Source: JAWXTK01 sp044433645 | GTDB lineage: Bacteria > Bacteroidota > Bacteroidia > Bacteroidales > Rikenellaceae | Length of the DNA: 40,754 nucleotides | Assembly: GCA_044433645.1 (NCBI GenBank) | Contig: JAWXTK010000021.1 | Location: forward strand, 1 to 40,754 | Direction of reading: 5' to 3' | Shown: positions 34,195 to 40,754 of the stretch, in pieces | How the letters are laid out: every line of letters starts with the position of its first letter | Position numbering within the stretch: the stretch's first letter is position 1 | Translations under genes and position numbers: made by a program | The notes under the pieces: model-generated | Database searches by the model: none | What the model saw: only the letters and a program-made list of their open reading frames with translations | Told to the model about the DNA's origin: nothing

Positions 34195-35505
34195 TTATAG
34201 GTTACGTAAATCTTTGACTCTCACAGCTTTGCCCTCGCCTTGAGGTATGCTATTTTTTTCTAATAATTTTACTTTAGGCGTGATTAATATCTCGTCCTTA
34301 AGTTTGCTAGTGATTTTGCGAGTTAACTCCTGAAGTTTGCTATAATCATCGGTAAATAAGCCTACTAGCTCAACTTCTACCAACACCTCATCATTAGAAT
34401 TAACATTTGCAAGAGTGATTAAGTAATTGGCACTCAACTCTTTAAACTGCAATAATATTTTCTCAATTTGCATAGGGAAGATATTTACACCCTTGACTAT
34501 AAACATATCATCGCTACGGCCTTTAAGCCTATCTATACGTCTATGAGTACGTCCACAAGGGCAGTCACCCGTGATAATTCTAGTCAAATCGCGTGTGCGA
34601 TAACGTATAAGAGGCATAGCATCTCTATCCAAGGTAGTCAATACCAACTCTCCTATCTCGCCCTCAGCAACTGGCTCAAGAGTCTCTGGATCAATGATTT
34701 CCATAATAAAACAATCCTCCCACAGGTGAAGTCCGTTTTGCTCCTTGCACTCAAAAGCAACCCCCGGGCCACTCATCTCTGACATACCAAAGCAGTTGTA
34801 AGCCTTAACTTCAAGTTTTTCTTCTATCCTGCGGCGTTGCTCCTCGGTGTGAGGCTCAGCACCTATAATTAAAGTGTGAAGTTTAGTGTCACTCATCTTA
34901 ACGCCCTGCTCCATAAACACTTCGTAAAGGCGCGATGCATAACTTGGTATGGCGTGTATGGCATTAGTGCCAAAATCTGTGATAAATTTCACCTGACGTA
35001 TGCTATTCCCAGCCGCAGCAGGCACAGTAAGCGCACCCAAAACCTCGGCTCCATACTGAAAACCTAGACCTCCGGTAAACATACCATAGCCCGAAGTATT
35101 TTGGAAAACATCACCCTCGCGCAGCCCCACCATATAAAGGCAACGAGCCACACGATTAGACCATTGCTCCAAATCGTGTTGCGAGTGACATATCACAGTT
35201 GGGTTACCCGTAGTGCCACTAGAGGAGTGTAGACGCACGATTTTATTGCGCATATTATCGCTCACAAGGCCAAAGGGATAATTTTCACGTAGATTATCTT
35301 TGGTGGTAAAAGGTAGTTTTTGGATATCGTCAACAGATTTGATTGATTCTATATCCACACCTTTACTTTGGTAAAATTCTTTATAGAAAGGTGATTGCAC
35401 GGCCACTTTTAGGCTTTGAATCAAACGCTCGGACTGCAATTTTTTCAGCTCCTCACGCGAGATTTGCTCTATCTCAGGTTGATAGAATTCGCTATTGTTC
35501 TGCAT
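34195..35505 (-). CDS. paaK: phenylacetate-CoA ligase-like enzyme
   Basis: An AMP-forming acyl/aryl-CoA ligase of 436 residues, PaaK family. It has the AMP-binding loop LHSSSGTTGNPTV near residue 92, GYGMFTGGLGFQYGAE, the NCFGMSEMSGPG motif near 238, the RTRDLTR motif with a structural DCPCGRTHRRIDRLKGRSDD block, and the C-terminal small domain. In Bacteroidales this gene usually accompanies indolepyruvate:ferredoxin oxidoreductase genes and an ACT protein, handling aryl acids from aromatic amino acids; the oxidoreductase genes are not in this window. An exact -7 element (complement of 35531-35538) lies upstream. Confidence 0.92.
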   Translation of the reverse strand: MQNNSEFYQPEIEQISREELKKLQSERLIQSLKVAVQSPFYKEFYQSKGVDIESIKSVDDIQKLPFTTKDNLRENYPFGLVSDNMRNKIVRLHSSSGTTGNPTVICHSQHDLEQWSNRVARCLYMVGLREGDVFQNTSGYGMFTGGLGFQYGAEVLGALTVPAAAGNSIRQVKFITDFGTNAIHAIPSYASRLYEVFMEQGVKMSDTKLHTLIIGAEPHTEEQRRRIEEKLEVKAYNCFGMSEMSGPGVAFECKEQNGLHLWEDCFIMEIIDPETLEPVAEGEIGELVLTTLDRDAMPLIRYRTRDLTRIITGDCPCGRTHRRIDRLKGRSDDMFIVKGVNIFPMQIEKILLQFKELSANYLITLANVNSNDEVLVEVELVGLFTDDYSKLQELTRKITSKLKDEILITPKVKLLEKNSIPQGEGKAVRVKDLRNL

Positions 35506-35530
35506 TGTAAAGTTGTTTGTAGTATTAGTT

Positions 35531-35538
35531 CAAACATA
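35531..35538 (-). promoter_or_regulatory. candidate -7 element of paaK
   Basis: TATGTTTG on the minus strand, an exact TAnnTTTG match 25 nt before the paaK start codon. No TTTG at standard spacing, so partial. Confidence 0.4.
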
Positions 35539-35575
35539 AAACTACAAAAAATATTTTGATTTACAATACCTTGGC

Positions 35576-36475
35576 CTAACTTTTTACTTTTGAGTCTATA
35601 TATTCGCAAACTTTATCAAAGTCATGGGGGGTAAACCAAGTGATTCTCTCATCGCGATTAAACCAAGTCATCTGACGTTTTGCATAACGCCTAGAATTTT
35701 GTTTTATAAGCTCTGTGGCACGCTCCAAGCTAATCGCCCCGTCAAAATACTCAAACATCTCGCGATAGCCCACCGTCTGCAGTGAGTTTAGTTCACGAAA
35801 GGGCAAGACAGCCCTTGCCTCACTCTCCAAACCCTGCTCTAACATCATATCAACCCTGAGATTTATCCTCTCATATAACTTAGCCCTATCCATTGTAAGG
35901 CCTATTTTTATAATGTCAAAATCTCGTTTATGGCGAGTTCCATGGCGCTGAGATGAGTAAGTTTTGCCTGTTTGCAGGCATATTTCCAGGGCTCGAATCA
36001 ACCTTTGCCTATTATTTTTATCAACTTTTGCGTAATACTCAGGGTCTTTTTGCTCTAATAATTCTCGTAGTTCTTCAATAGATTTTGCTTTCAGTTCAGA
36101 GCGAATTTCAGGGTCTACATCCTCAAAACTATCCATGCCATCACACAGTGCATCTATGTATAAACCCGACCCACCAACAGCTATAACATATTGATTTTCA
36201 GCAAATAAACCCTCAAGCAAAGCCAAGGCCTCACGCTCGTAATTACCACAATTTTGCACATCGCCAAGCTCTCTATCAGCGATAAAATAATGATTTACGG
36301 CAGCTAATTGCTCGCTATCTGGCTGAGCCGAGCCTATGGCCAAACCCTTAAAAAATTGACGTGAATCCGTGGAAATTATAGGTGCAGAAAGCCTCTGGGC
36401 AAGCTTAATACTAAAATCAGTCTTGCCACAGCCCGTGGGGCCAACTATCACTATTAGAGTTAGTTTAGTACTCAT
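35576..36475 (-). CDS. miaA: tRNA dimethylallyltransferase
   Basis: Transfers the dimethylallyl group to A37 of tRNAs that read UNN codons, including the tRNA-Leu(TAA) of this window. The 299 residues show the P-loop VGPTGCGKT, STDSRQFFKGLAIGSAQP, HYFIAD, GGSGLYIDAL, NRQRLIRALEI and near the end QTVGYREMFEYFDG and RYAKRQMTWFNRD. I chose ATG at 36475; a start at 36493 would add six residues. It overlaps the upstream gene by 11 nt. Confidence 0.95.
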   Translation of the reverse strand: MSTKLTLIVIVGPTGCGKTDFSIKLAQRLSAPIISTDSRQFFKGLAIGSAQPDSEQLAAVNHYFIADRELGDVQNCGNYEREALALLEGLFAENQYVIAVGGSGLYIDALCDGMDSFEDVDPEIRSELKAKSIEELRELLEQKDPEYYAKVDKNNRQRLIRALEICLQTGKTYSSQRHGTRHKRDFDIIKIGLTMDRAKLYERINLRVDMMLEQGLESEARAVLPFRELNSLQTVGYREMFEYFDGAISLERATELIKQNSRRYAKRQMTWFNRDERITWFTPHDFDKVCEYIDSKVKS

Positions 36476-36986
36476 CGTCGTAGCTATCGTCACCCGAAAA
36501 ATCGTTAAATTCGCTCATCACATCGTCAAAAATCGAGTTGTTATCCTCTACCTCGCCTGGTTCAAATTGGTCGGGCGCAGCACCCTCGCTCTCTACAACA
36601 AGGGGGTAATTTTTGTCATCTTCTTGTTTGAAACAGTCGATTAATTCAAGATACAACGCGCGCTCTAACAACATATCAAACTCATAAATCAAGCGTTCAT
36701 GTTTTTGCTTAATTATTTGAGACAGAAGCGTTTGCTCCATGCTTCTAGGCATGCCTTCGTCCATTTGCTCATCGCCAAGACCCATATCCATTAGAGTAAA
36801 TTCTTGGGTTTTCTCCCACTGCGAGTTAGACAGGAAAAATGAACACATATTCTCAGCATCAAAGCCTAAATCCTGGCAAATAAATTTATGAAACTGCAAC
36901 AAATTCATATCGTAAACCACTTGGTAATCACGCATGAAATTATCGTTTTCGTCGCTGAGCATTCTAAAATGAAAAACCATAGACAT
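36465..36986 (-). CDS. pRiA4b ORF-3 / IS1096-passenger-like protein
   Basis: A 173-residue acidic protein. The N-terminal half fits the pRiA4b ORF-3-like fold (PF07929; annotated in Bacteroidota as IS1096 element passenger TnpR family): MVFHFRMLSDENDNFMRDYQV, LLQFHKFICQDLGFD, CSFFLSN..WEKTQEFTL and ERLIYEFDMLLERALYLEL. The C-terminal 40 residues are mostly Asp, Glu, Ser and Asn and probably disordered. There is no transposase nearby and the gene is packed between luxC (2 nt gap) and miaA (11 nt overlap), so it looks like a resident housekeeping gene rather than transposon cargo. Function unknown. Confidence 0.8.
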   Translation of the reverse strand: MSMVFHFRMLSDENDNFMRDYQVVYDMNLLQFHKFICQDLGFDAENMCSFFLSNSQWEKTQEFTLMDMGLGDEQMDEGMPRSMEQTLLSQIIKQKHERLIYEFDMLLERALYLELIDCFKQEDDKNYPLVVESEGAAPDQFEPGEVEDNNSIFDDVMSEFNDFSGDDSYDDEY

Positions 36987-36988
36987 AA

Positions 36989-37951
36989 CTAAATATTTTT
37001 AATTAAAAAATCCATAACATCTTCTTTATCAGCATAATCACTAAGCTCAGGGCGCTGAGCACAGCCAAAATATACACCCTCTCTAGACACCTCGCACTGC
37101 ACTTTTTCGGGCTCAAAATTATCGCTAAAGCTGTAAGTTATATTGCTAATATATAAATTTTTATCTGGTTCACCAAGAGTGAGTGTAAAAAATCCTCCGT
37201 CCAAAAAATCTTCACGCATAAGTGTTTTTATAGCCTTGTTTTGCTTGTAATTATTAATGTAACCCTCACTTTGAGCCTCCTCACGCTGAGCGAAAATTTT
37301 AATGAGCTTTAGCAAATCAAAATCCTTGCTTACAGCCAAGTGACTCACCGAACGGCAACCAAGTGAATTATGCAAAAACACATCATCCGTGAGTAAAGCT
37401 AACTCACTATCACTAACTGAGTTATCTAGCCTAGCAAAAGAAAACATAGTCCCTCTTAAAAGCTTAGGTATATCGCCATATTTTTGCCTAAAATAACGGT
37501 TTGCATTATCACTACCCGTAGCTATGAGAGCATCTAACGCAGTGTTATCATCAAGAAATTCTATCTTAATTTCAGGCTCAATTTCACGCAGTAAATCAAT
37601 AACATAGCCCATCAAAACCCTATCCCTAGAGGAAGGTTTCACAACAGCAATCGCCCCCGAGAATAACACATAAAGCAGGTCTGCAAAACCCACCAAAGGC
37701 AAATTTGCAGCCATAATTATCCCAACTCGTTTCCCTCTCGGCTCACCTATATTATAATGCGAAATCCACTCACGTAGTTTAGCCTCACAGAGCATCTTAT
37801 CGCAAATCGCATCCAAGGCATACAGAATATTTTTTTCTGTGTACCACGGATTTTCTTGTTGCGCAAGACTAACAACTCTCATGTCAGGCACGCGAAGTCG
37901 CTCACCTAAACTCGCAAAAACATTAATAAGATTCTCTTGTGAAGTATTCAT
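36989..37951 (-). CDS. LuxC-family acyl-CoA reductase
   Basis: A 320-residue protein of the LuxC/acyl-CoA reductase family, which reduces acyl-CoA or acyl-protein thioesters to aldehydes with NADPH. The segment GKRVGIIMAANLPLVGFADL is the aldehyde-dehydrogenase-like cofactor strand; SGAIAVVKPSSRD carries the conserved Lys; HNSLGCRSVS holds the probable catalytic Cys. It is shorter than Vibrio LuxC (about 480). No luxAB or luxDE is present, so this is not a light-emission cluster; Bacteroidota commonly carry such a stand-alone gene. First gene of luxC-pRiA4-like-miaA. An exact -7 element (complement of 37956-37963) lies 4 nt before its start codon. Confidence 0.85.
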   Translation of the reverse strand: MNTSQENLINVFASLGERLRVPDMRVVSLAQQENPWYTEKNILYALDAICDKMLCEAKLREWISHYNIGEPRGKRVGIIMAANLPLVGFADLLYVLFSGAIAVVKPSSRDRVLMGYVIDLLREIEPEIKIEFLDDNTALDALIATGSDNANRYFRQKYGDIPKLLRGTMFSFARLDNSVSDSELALLTDDVFLHNSLGCRSVSHLAVSKDFDLLKLIKIFAQREEAQSEGYINNYKQNKAIKTLMREDFLDGGFFTLTLGEPDKNLYISNITYSFSDNFEPEKVQCEVSREGVYFGCAQRPELSDYADKEDVMDFLIKNI

Positions 37952-38025
37952 AGCACAAATGTATCAAAATCTTTGGTGCTTTAAAAAAAATCGCCCATAT
38001 TTGTGATTATTTTATCTTTTCTATC

Positions 38026-38769
38026 ATGAAATTTCTTGCAATCATACCTTCTCGCTTTTCGAGCACTCGTTTCCCAGGCAAACCATTAGTGGAAATCCAA
38101 TCACGCCCCATGATACAATGGGTCTACGAAAGAGCGAGCGAATATTTTGAGCATTGCTATGTTGCCACCGATGATGATAGAATTTTCTCGGCCGTAGAAA
38201 ATTTCAACGGCAAGGTCGTAATGACAAGCACAGAGCACAAAAGTGGCACAGATAGATGCGCTGAGGCTCTTGATAAAATCGAAAAAACAACTGGCATAAA
38301 ATTTGACGTAGTGGTCAATGTTCAAGGCGATGAGCCTTTTATTTGCAGCGAACATTTGAGTCTTATCAAAGGTTTATTTAAGGATGAAAATTGCCAAATT
38401 GCAACACTTGTAAAATATTTTTCTGAAGGGGAAGATATCTTCTCAACCACCCTACCCAAGGTTGTTAGAGACAAAAACGATAACGCAATTTACTTTTCGC
38501 GCTCGGTGATTCCTCACCTTAGAGCCTACGAGCAGAAAGATTGGCAAAAAACACATAACTACCTAAAACACATAGGTTTATACGCCTATAAAACAAATAT
38601 TTTAAGAGAAATAACTAGCCTAGAAATGGGTACACTCGAAACCCTAGAATCACTAGAGCAACTGCGCTGGATAGAGAACGGCTACAAAATAAAAACAGCC
38701 CTTACGGACAAAGAAACTGTGGCTGTGGACACCCCCGAAGACCTTGAAAGAATTATAAAAATGCTATAA
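38026..38769 (+). CDS. kdsB: 3-deoxy-manno-octulosonate cytidylyltransferase
   Basis: Activates Kdo to CMP-Kdo for lipopolysaccharide inner-core synthesis. The 247 residues have the nucleotide-binding start AIIPSRFSSTRFPGKPL, the CTP-site block TEHKSGTDRCAEA, NVQGDEPFI, YFSRSVIPH, HIGLYAYK and ESLEQLRWIENGYKI. Length is typical. It is divergent from luxC with a 74-nt shared intergenic region and precedes rho. Confidence 0.96.
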   Translation: MKFLAIIPSRFSSTRFPGKPLVEIQSRPMIQWVYERASEYFEHCYVATDDDRIFSAVENFNGKVVMTSTEHKSGTDRCAEALDKIEKTTGIKFDVVVNVQGDEPFICSEHLSLIKGLFKDENCQIATLVKYFSEGEDIFSTTLPKVVRDKNDNAIYFSRSVIPHLRAYEQKDWQKTHNYLKHIGLYAYKTNILREITSLEMGTLETLESLEQLRWIENGYKIKTALTDKETVAVDTPEDLERIIKML

Positions 38770-38773
38770 ATTC

Positions 38774-38802
38774 TTTGTTTTAAAAAAAATTGATTATCTT
38801 TA
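38774..38802 (+). promoter_or_regulatory. candidate promoter of rho
   Basis: TTTG at 38774-38777 and TATCTTTA at 38795-38802 (one mismatch to TAnnTTTG), with a short spacing of 17 nt. Tentative. A perfect 7-bp hairpin (38831-38837 with 38843-38849) follows in the leader. Confidence 0.35.
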
Positions 38803-38876
38803 CATCATAATTTTATTCTTTACTTCCAAACTAAGATATTTCATCTTAGGCAAATTCACACCAAAATTTACGATAT

Positions 38877-40514
38877 ATGCAGGATATTAATTCCTTGAAT
38901 GGCAAAACTATTGCCGAATTACGTGAGATAGCCAAGACACTTGGCATCAAAGCACCTAGCAAAAAAAGCGATATTATAGCAAAAATAGCTGAAGCATCAG
39001 CTCCAGTTGCACAACAAAGCTCAACAGAAGGCACATCTGAGCCTAAGCCTAAGCGTGAGCGCCGTGGCAGAGTCTCTAAGGCTAGCTTTGTGAAAGTAGG
39101 TAGCGAAGATGATAAAAAAGTTCAACCTACTGAAAACAAGGAAGCTACACCACCAACCACTGAACCAACAGCAGTTGCAGTAGCGCCACAAGAACAGGCG
39201 AGCCCTGAAATTCAAGAGCCTAAAAAACAAAATAACCAAGAGCGCAAAGCTAAAAATTTCAAGCAAAAACGCTCGGAAAACAACAATAATAAACCCCAAG
39301 AAAACGCTCCAAAACAAGAGCAAGCAGCAGGGGAAAACAAAGCTCAGGAGAATAAAAACAATCAAAAACAAGCTCAAAAAATCACTGCCGAGGACTATGT
39401 TGGAGTAGTTAGGAGCGAGGGTGTGTTGGAGGTTATGCCTGATGGTTATGGATTTTTAAGGAGTGCAGATTACAATTACTTAAATTCACCTGATGATATC
39501 TATGTATCTCAGTCTCAGATAAAAAATACAGGTCTAAAACCTGGCGACACGGTTCAAGGACAAATACGTCCACCACGCGAGGGCGAAAAATATTTCCCTC
39601 TGGTAAAAATAGAAAGTGTCAATGGACTAAAACCTGAGGATATACGCGACAGGGTTCAGTTTGAATATATGACACCTTTGTTCCCAAGCGAGAAATTTAA
39701 TCTTACGGGCAGTGGTCATAACAACCTATCTACCAGGGTTATAGATTTATTCTCACCCATAGGTAAAGGTCAACGTGGACTTATCGTAGCCCAACCCAAA
39801 ACGGGTAAAACCATGTTGTTGCAATCAGTTGCAAATGCAATTTCAGACAACCACCCCGAGGTTTACATGATAGTCTTGCTTATAGACGAAAGGCCTGAGG
39901 AGGTAACCGAGATGGCCAGAAATGTTAAGGCCGAGGTTATTGCTTCAACTTTTGACGAGCAGGCCTCACACCACGTTAAGGTTGCTGAGATGGTTTTGGA
40001 TAAGGCTAAGCGTATGGTTGAGTGTGGTCATGATGTTGTTATTTTCTTGGATTCTATCACTCGTTTGGCCAGAGCTTACAATACTATTCAGCCTGCATCG
40101 GGCAAGGTGCTTTCGGGTGGAGTTGATGCTAATGCATTGCACAAACCTAAAAGATTCTTGGGTGCAGCACGTAACACCGAGGAGCGAGGCTCACTAACTA
40201 TCATCGCTACGGCACTTATCGACACAGGTTCTAAGATGGACGAGGTTATCTTTGAGGAATTTAAGGGTACGGGCAATATGGAGCTTCAGTTAGATAGAAA
40301 ACTTGCGAATAAGAGGGTTTACCCAGCCGTTGACATTATCGCATCGGGCACTAGACGTGAGGATCTACTCATGAGCAAGGAAGTTTTGCAGAAGATGTGG
40401 ATTATGCGTCGTCACTTGTCAGATATGACCTCTGTGGAGGCTATGGAGGAGTTAAAGAAACACATGGAGCATACGAGAAATAATGAGGAGTTGCTGATTA
40501 TGATGAATCAGTAA
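38877..40514 (+). CDS. rho: transcription termination factor Rho with long disordered insert
   Basis: Hexameric RNA helicase that ends transcription. The 545 residues contain an N-terminal Rho_N helical domain (1-40, TIAELREIAKTLGIKAPSKKSDII), an insert at about 42-165 of Pro, Glu, Lys, Gln and Asn (for example KNNQKQAQK and RSENNNNKPQ) and then the OB-type RNA-binding domain (EGVLEVMPDGYGFLRS). The ATPase core has Walker A QPKTGKTMLLQ, Walker B VVIFLDSITRLARAYN and GGVDANALHKPKRFLGAARN. Other Bacteroidota also carry this insert; in B. thetaiotaomicron it was reported to drive phase separation. The 3' end runs into a terminator and repeat copy B. Confidence 0.97.
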   Translation: MQDINSLNGKTIAELREIAKTLGIKAPSKKSDIIAKIAEASAPVAQQSSTEGTSEPKPKRERRGRVSKASFVKVGSEDDKKVQPTENKEATPPTTEPTAVAVAPQEQASPEIQEPKKQNNQERKAKNFKQKRSENNNNKPQENAPKQEQAAGENKAQENKNNQKQAQKITAEDYVGVVRSEGVLEVMPDGYGFLRSADYNYLNSPDDIYVSQSQIKNTGLKPGDTVQGQIRPPREGEKYFPLVKIESVNGLKPEDIRDRVQFEYMTPLFPSEKFNLTGSGHNNLSTRVIDLFSPIGKGQRGLIVAQPKTGKTMLLQSVANAISDNHPEVYMIVLLIDERPEEVTEMARNVKAEVIASTFDEQASHHVKVAEMVLDKAKRMVECGHDVVIFLDSITRLARAYNTIQPASGKVLSGGVDANALHKPKRFLGAARNTEERGSLTIIATALIDTGSKMDEVIFEEFKGTGNMELQLDRKLANKRVYPAVDIIASGTRREDLLMSKEVLQKMWIMRRHLSDMTSVEAMEELKKHMEHTRNNEELLIMMNQ

Positions 40515-40548
40515 GTTTAGTTTTTAGTTTCAAGTTCCAAGTTTTTAG

Positions 40549-40586
40549 AGCCGCTGACGTTTTCGGATGTCAGCGGCTTTTTTTTT
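40549..40586 (+). terminator. terminator of rho
   Basis: An 11-pair stem (40550-40560 with 40567-40577, one G-T pair), 6-nt loop, then nine T (40578-40586). It starts 36 nt after the rho stop and is homologous to the terminator at 32993-33029, with a paired A-T to G-C change in the stem. Confidence 0.9.
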
Positions 40587-40696
40587 GCTCGATGCTAGTC
40601 GCGCCTGCCCGGCGTTAGGGCGTAATATGTTAACGGCAACTGCCCTCCACTCCTAAAAAACAAAATGCGTGCATTTTGCAGGAGGGCATCAAATCG
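40578..40696 (+). repeat. structured intergenic repeat element, copy B
   Basis: Inverted copy of 32883-32999. The same nested stem is present: TGCCCTCC (40641-40648) with GGAGGGCA (40681-40688), enclosing CAAAATGC/GCATTTTG (40661-40668, 40671-40678). It lies immediately after the rho terminator T-run. Similarity ends sharply at 40696; 40697-40754 is AT-rich and holds nothing that I recognise. Confidence 0.85.
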
Positions 40697-40754
40697 AAGT
40701 TCTGAAAAATTATGAATTATTTTCGTTTTTAGACCAAGCACGAGTGAGATACCT

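Noticed and set aside
36989..37951. luxC as part of a bioluminescence cluster
   Set aside because: No luxA, luxB, luxD or luxE nearby, and the protein is about 160 residues shorter than Vibrio LuxC; a general acyl-CoA reductase is the safer reading.
39021..39377. 118-residue hydrophobic open frame opposite rho
   Set aside because: It is the complement of the Lys/Asn/Gln-rich Rho insert, which produces hydrophobic codons on the other strand by composition.

Overview
The window is a gene-dense piece of a low-GC chromosome from a member of the Bacteroidota, most likely order Bacteroidales. The evidence is the gene order purH-mreBCD-mrdA-rodA, surface lipoproteins with short lipoboxes, a TonB-dependent receptor next to a DUF4249 lipoprotein, a Rho factor with a long Asn/Gln/Lys-rich insert, and repeated matches to the Bacteroidota promoter pattern (TTTG, about 19-22 nt, TAnnTTTG). 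I cannot name the genus.

Layout. 1-2 kb: a small lipoprotein, then a scar where an internally deleted lsrF meets a 5'-truncated AraC-family regulator, then ppnP. 2-5.7 kb (minus): gpsA-pgi-serB. 5.8-12.9 kb (plus): purH (TTG start) followed by the cell-elongation operon mreB-mreC-mreD-mrdA-rodA. 13.0-18.6 kb: folD, then an arginine operon (GNAT acyltransferase, argG, argC, argD, argB). 18.8 kb: tRNA-Leu(TAA). 18.9-23.2 kb (minus): an unrecognised lipoprotein, a terminator, a TonB receptor and a DUF4249 lipoprotein.

23.4-31.5 kb (plus) is the most interesting part: eight tightly packed genes encoding a VTC-type polyphosphate polymerase domain protein, a DUF4956 membrane protein, a DUF2490 outer-membrane-type protein, two different CotH-family kinases (one a lipoprotein, one with an ordinary signal peptide), an exported protein with two DUF1566 domains joined by a Gly/Gln/Arg/Pro-rich linker, and a LytS-type histidine kinase with its LytTR response regulator. 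I propose a self-regulated phosphate-transfer or polyphosphate system at the cell envelope; this is inference from families and gene order.

31.5-32.7 kb: a cobalamin riboswitch with its own promoter controls a single DUF4465-like lipoprotein, probably for B12 capture. 33.0-38.0 kb (minus): luxC-like acyl-CoA reductase, a pRiA4b ORF-3/IS1096-passenger-like protein, miaA, then paaK, an ACT-domain protein and an Mpv17-like membrane protein. 38.0-40.5 kb (plus): kdsB and rho.

Two near-identical, inverted copies of a structured intergenic element of about 117 bp (32883-32999 and 40578-40696) bracket the last block. Each is joined to the terminator of the gene whose 3' end it follows. I saw no CRISPR array, rRNA, phage module or intact insertion sequence.
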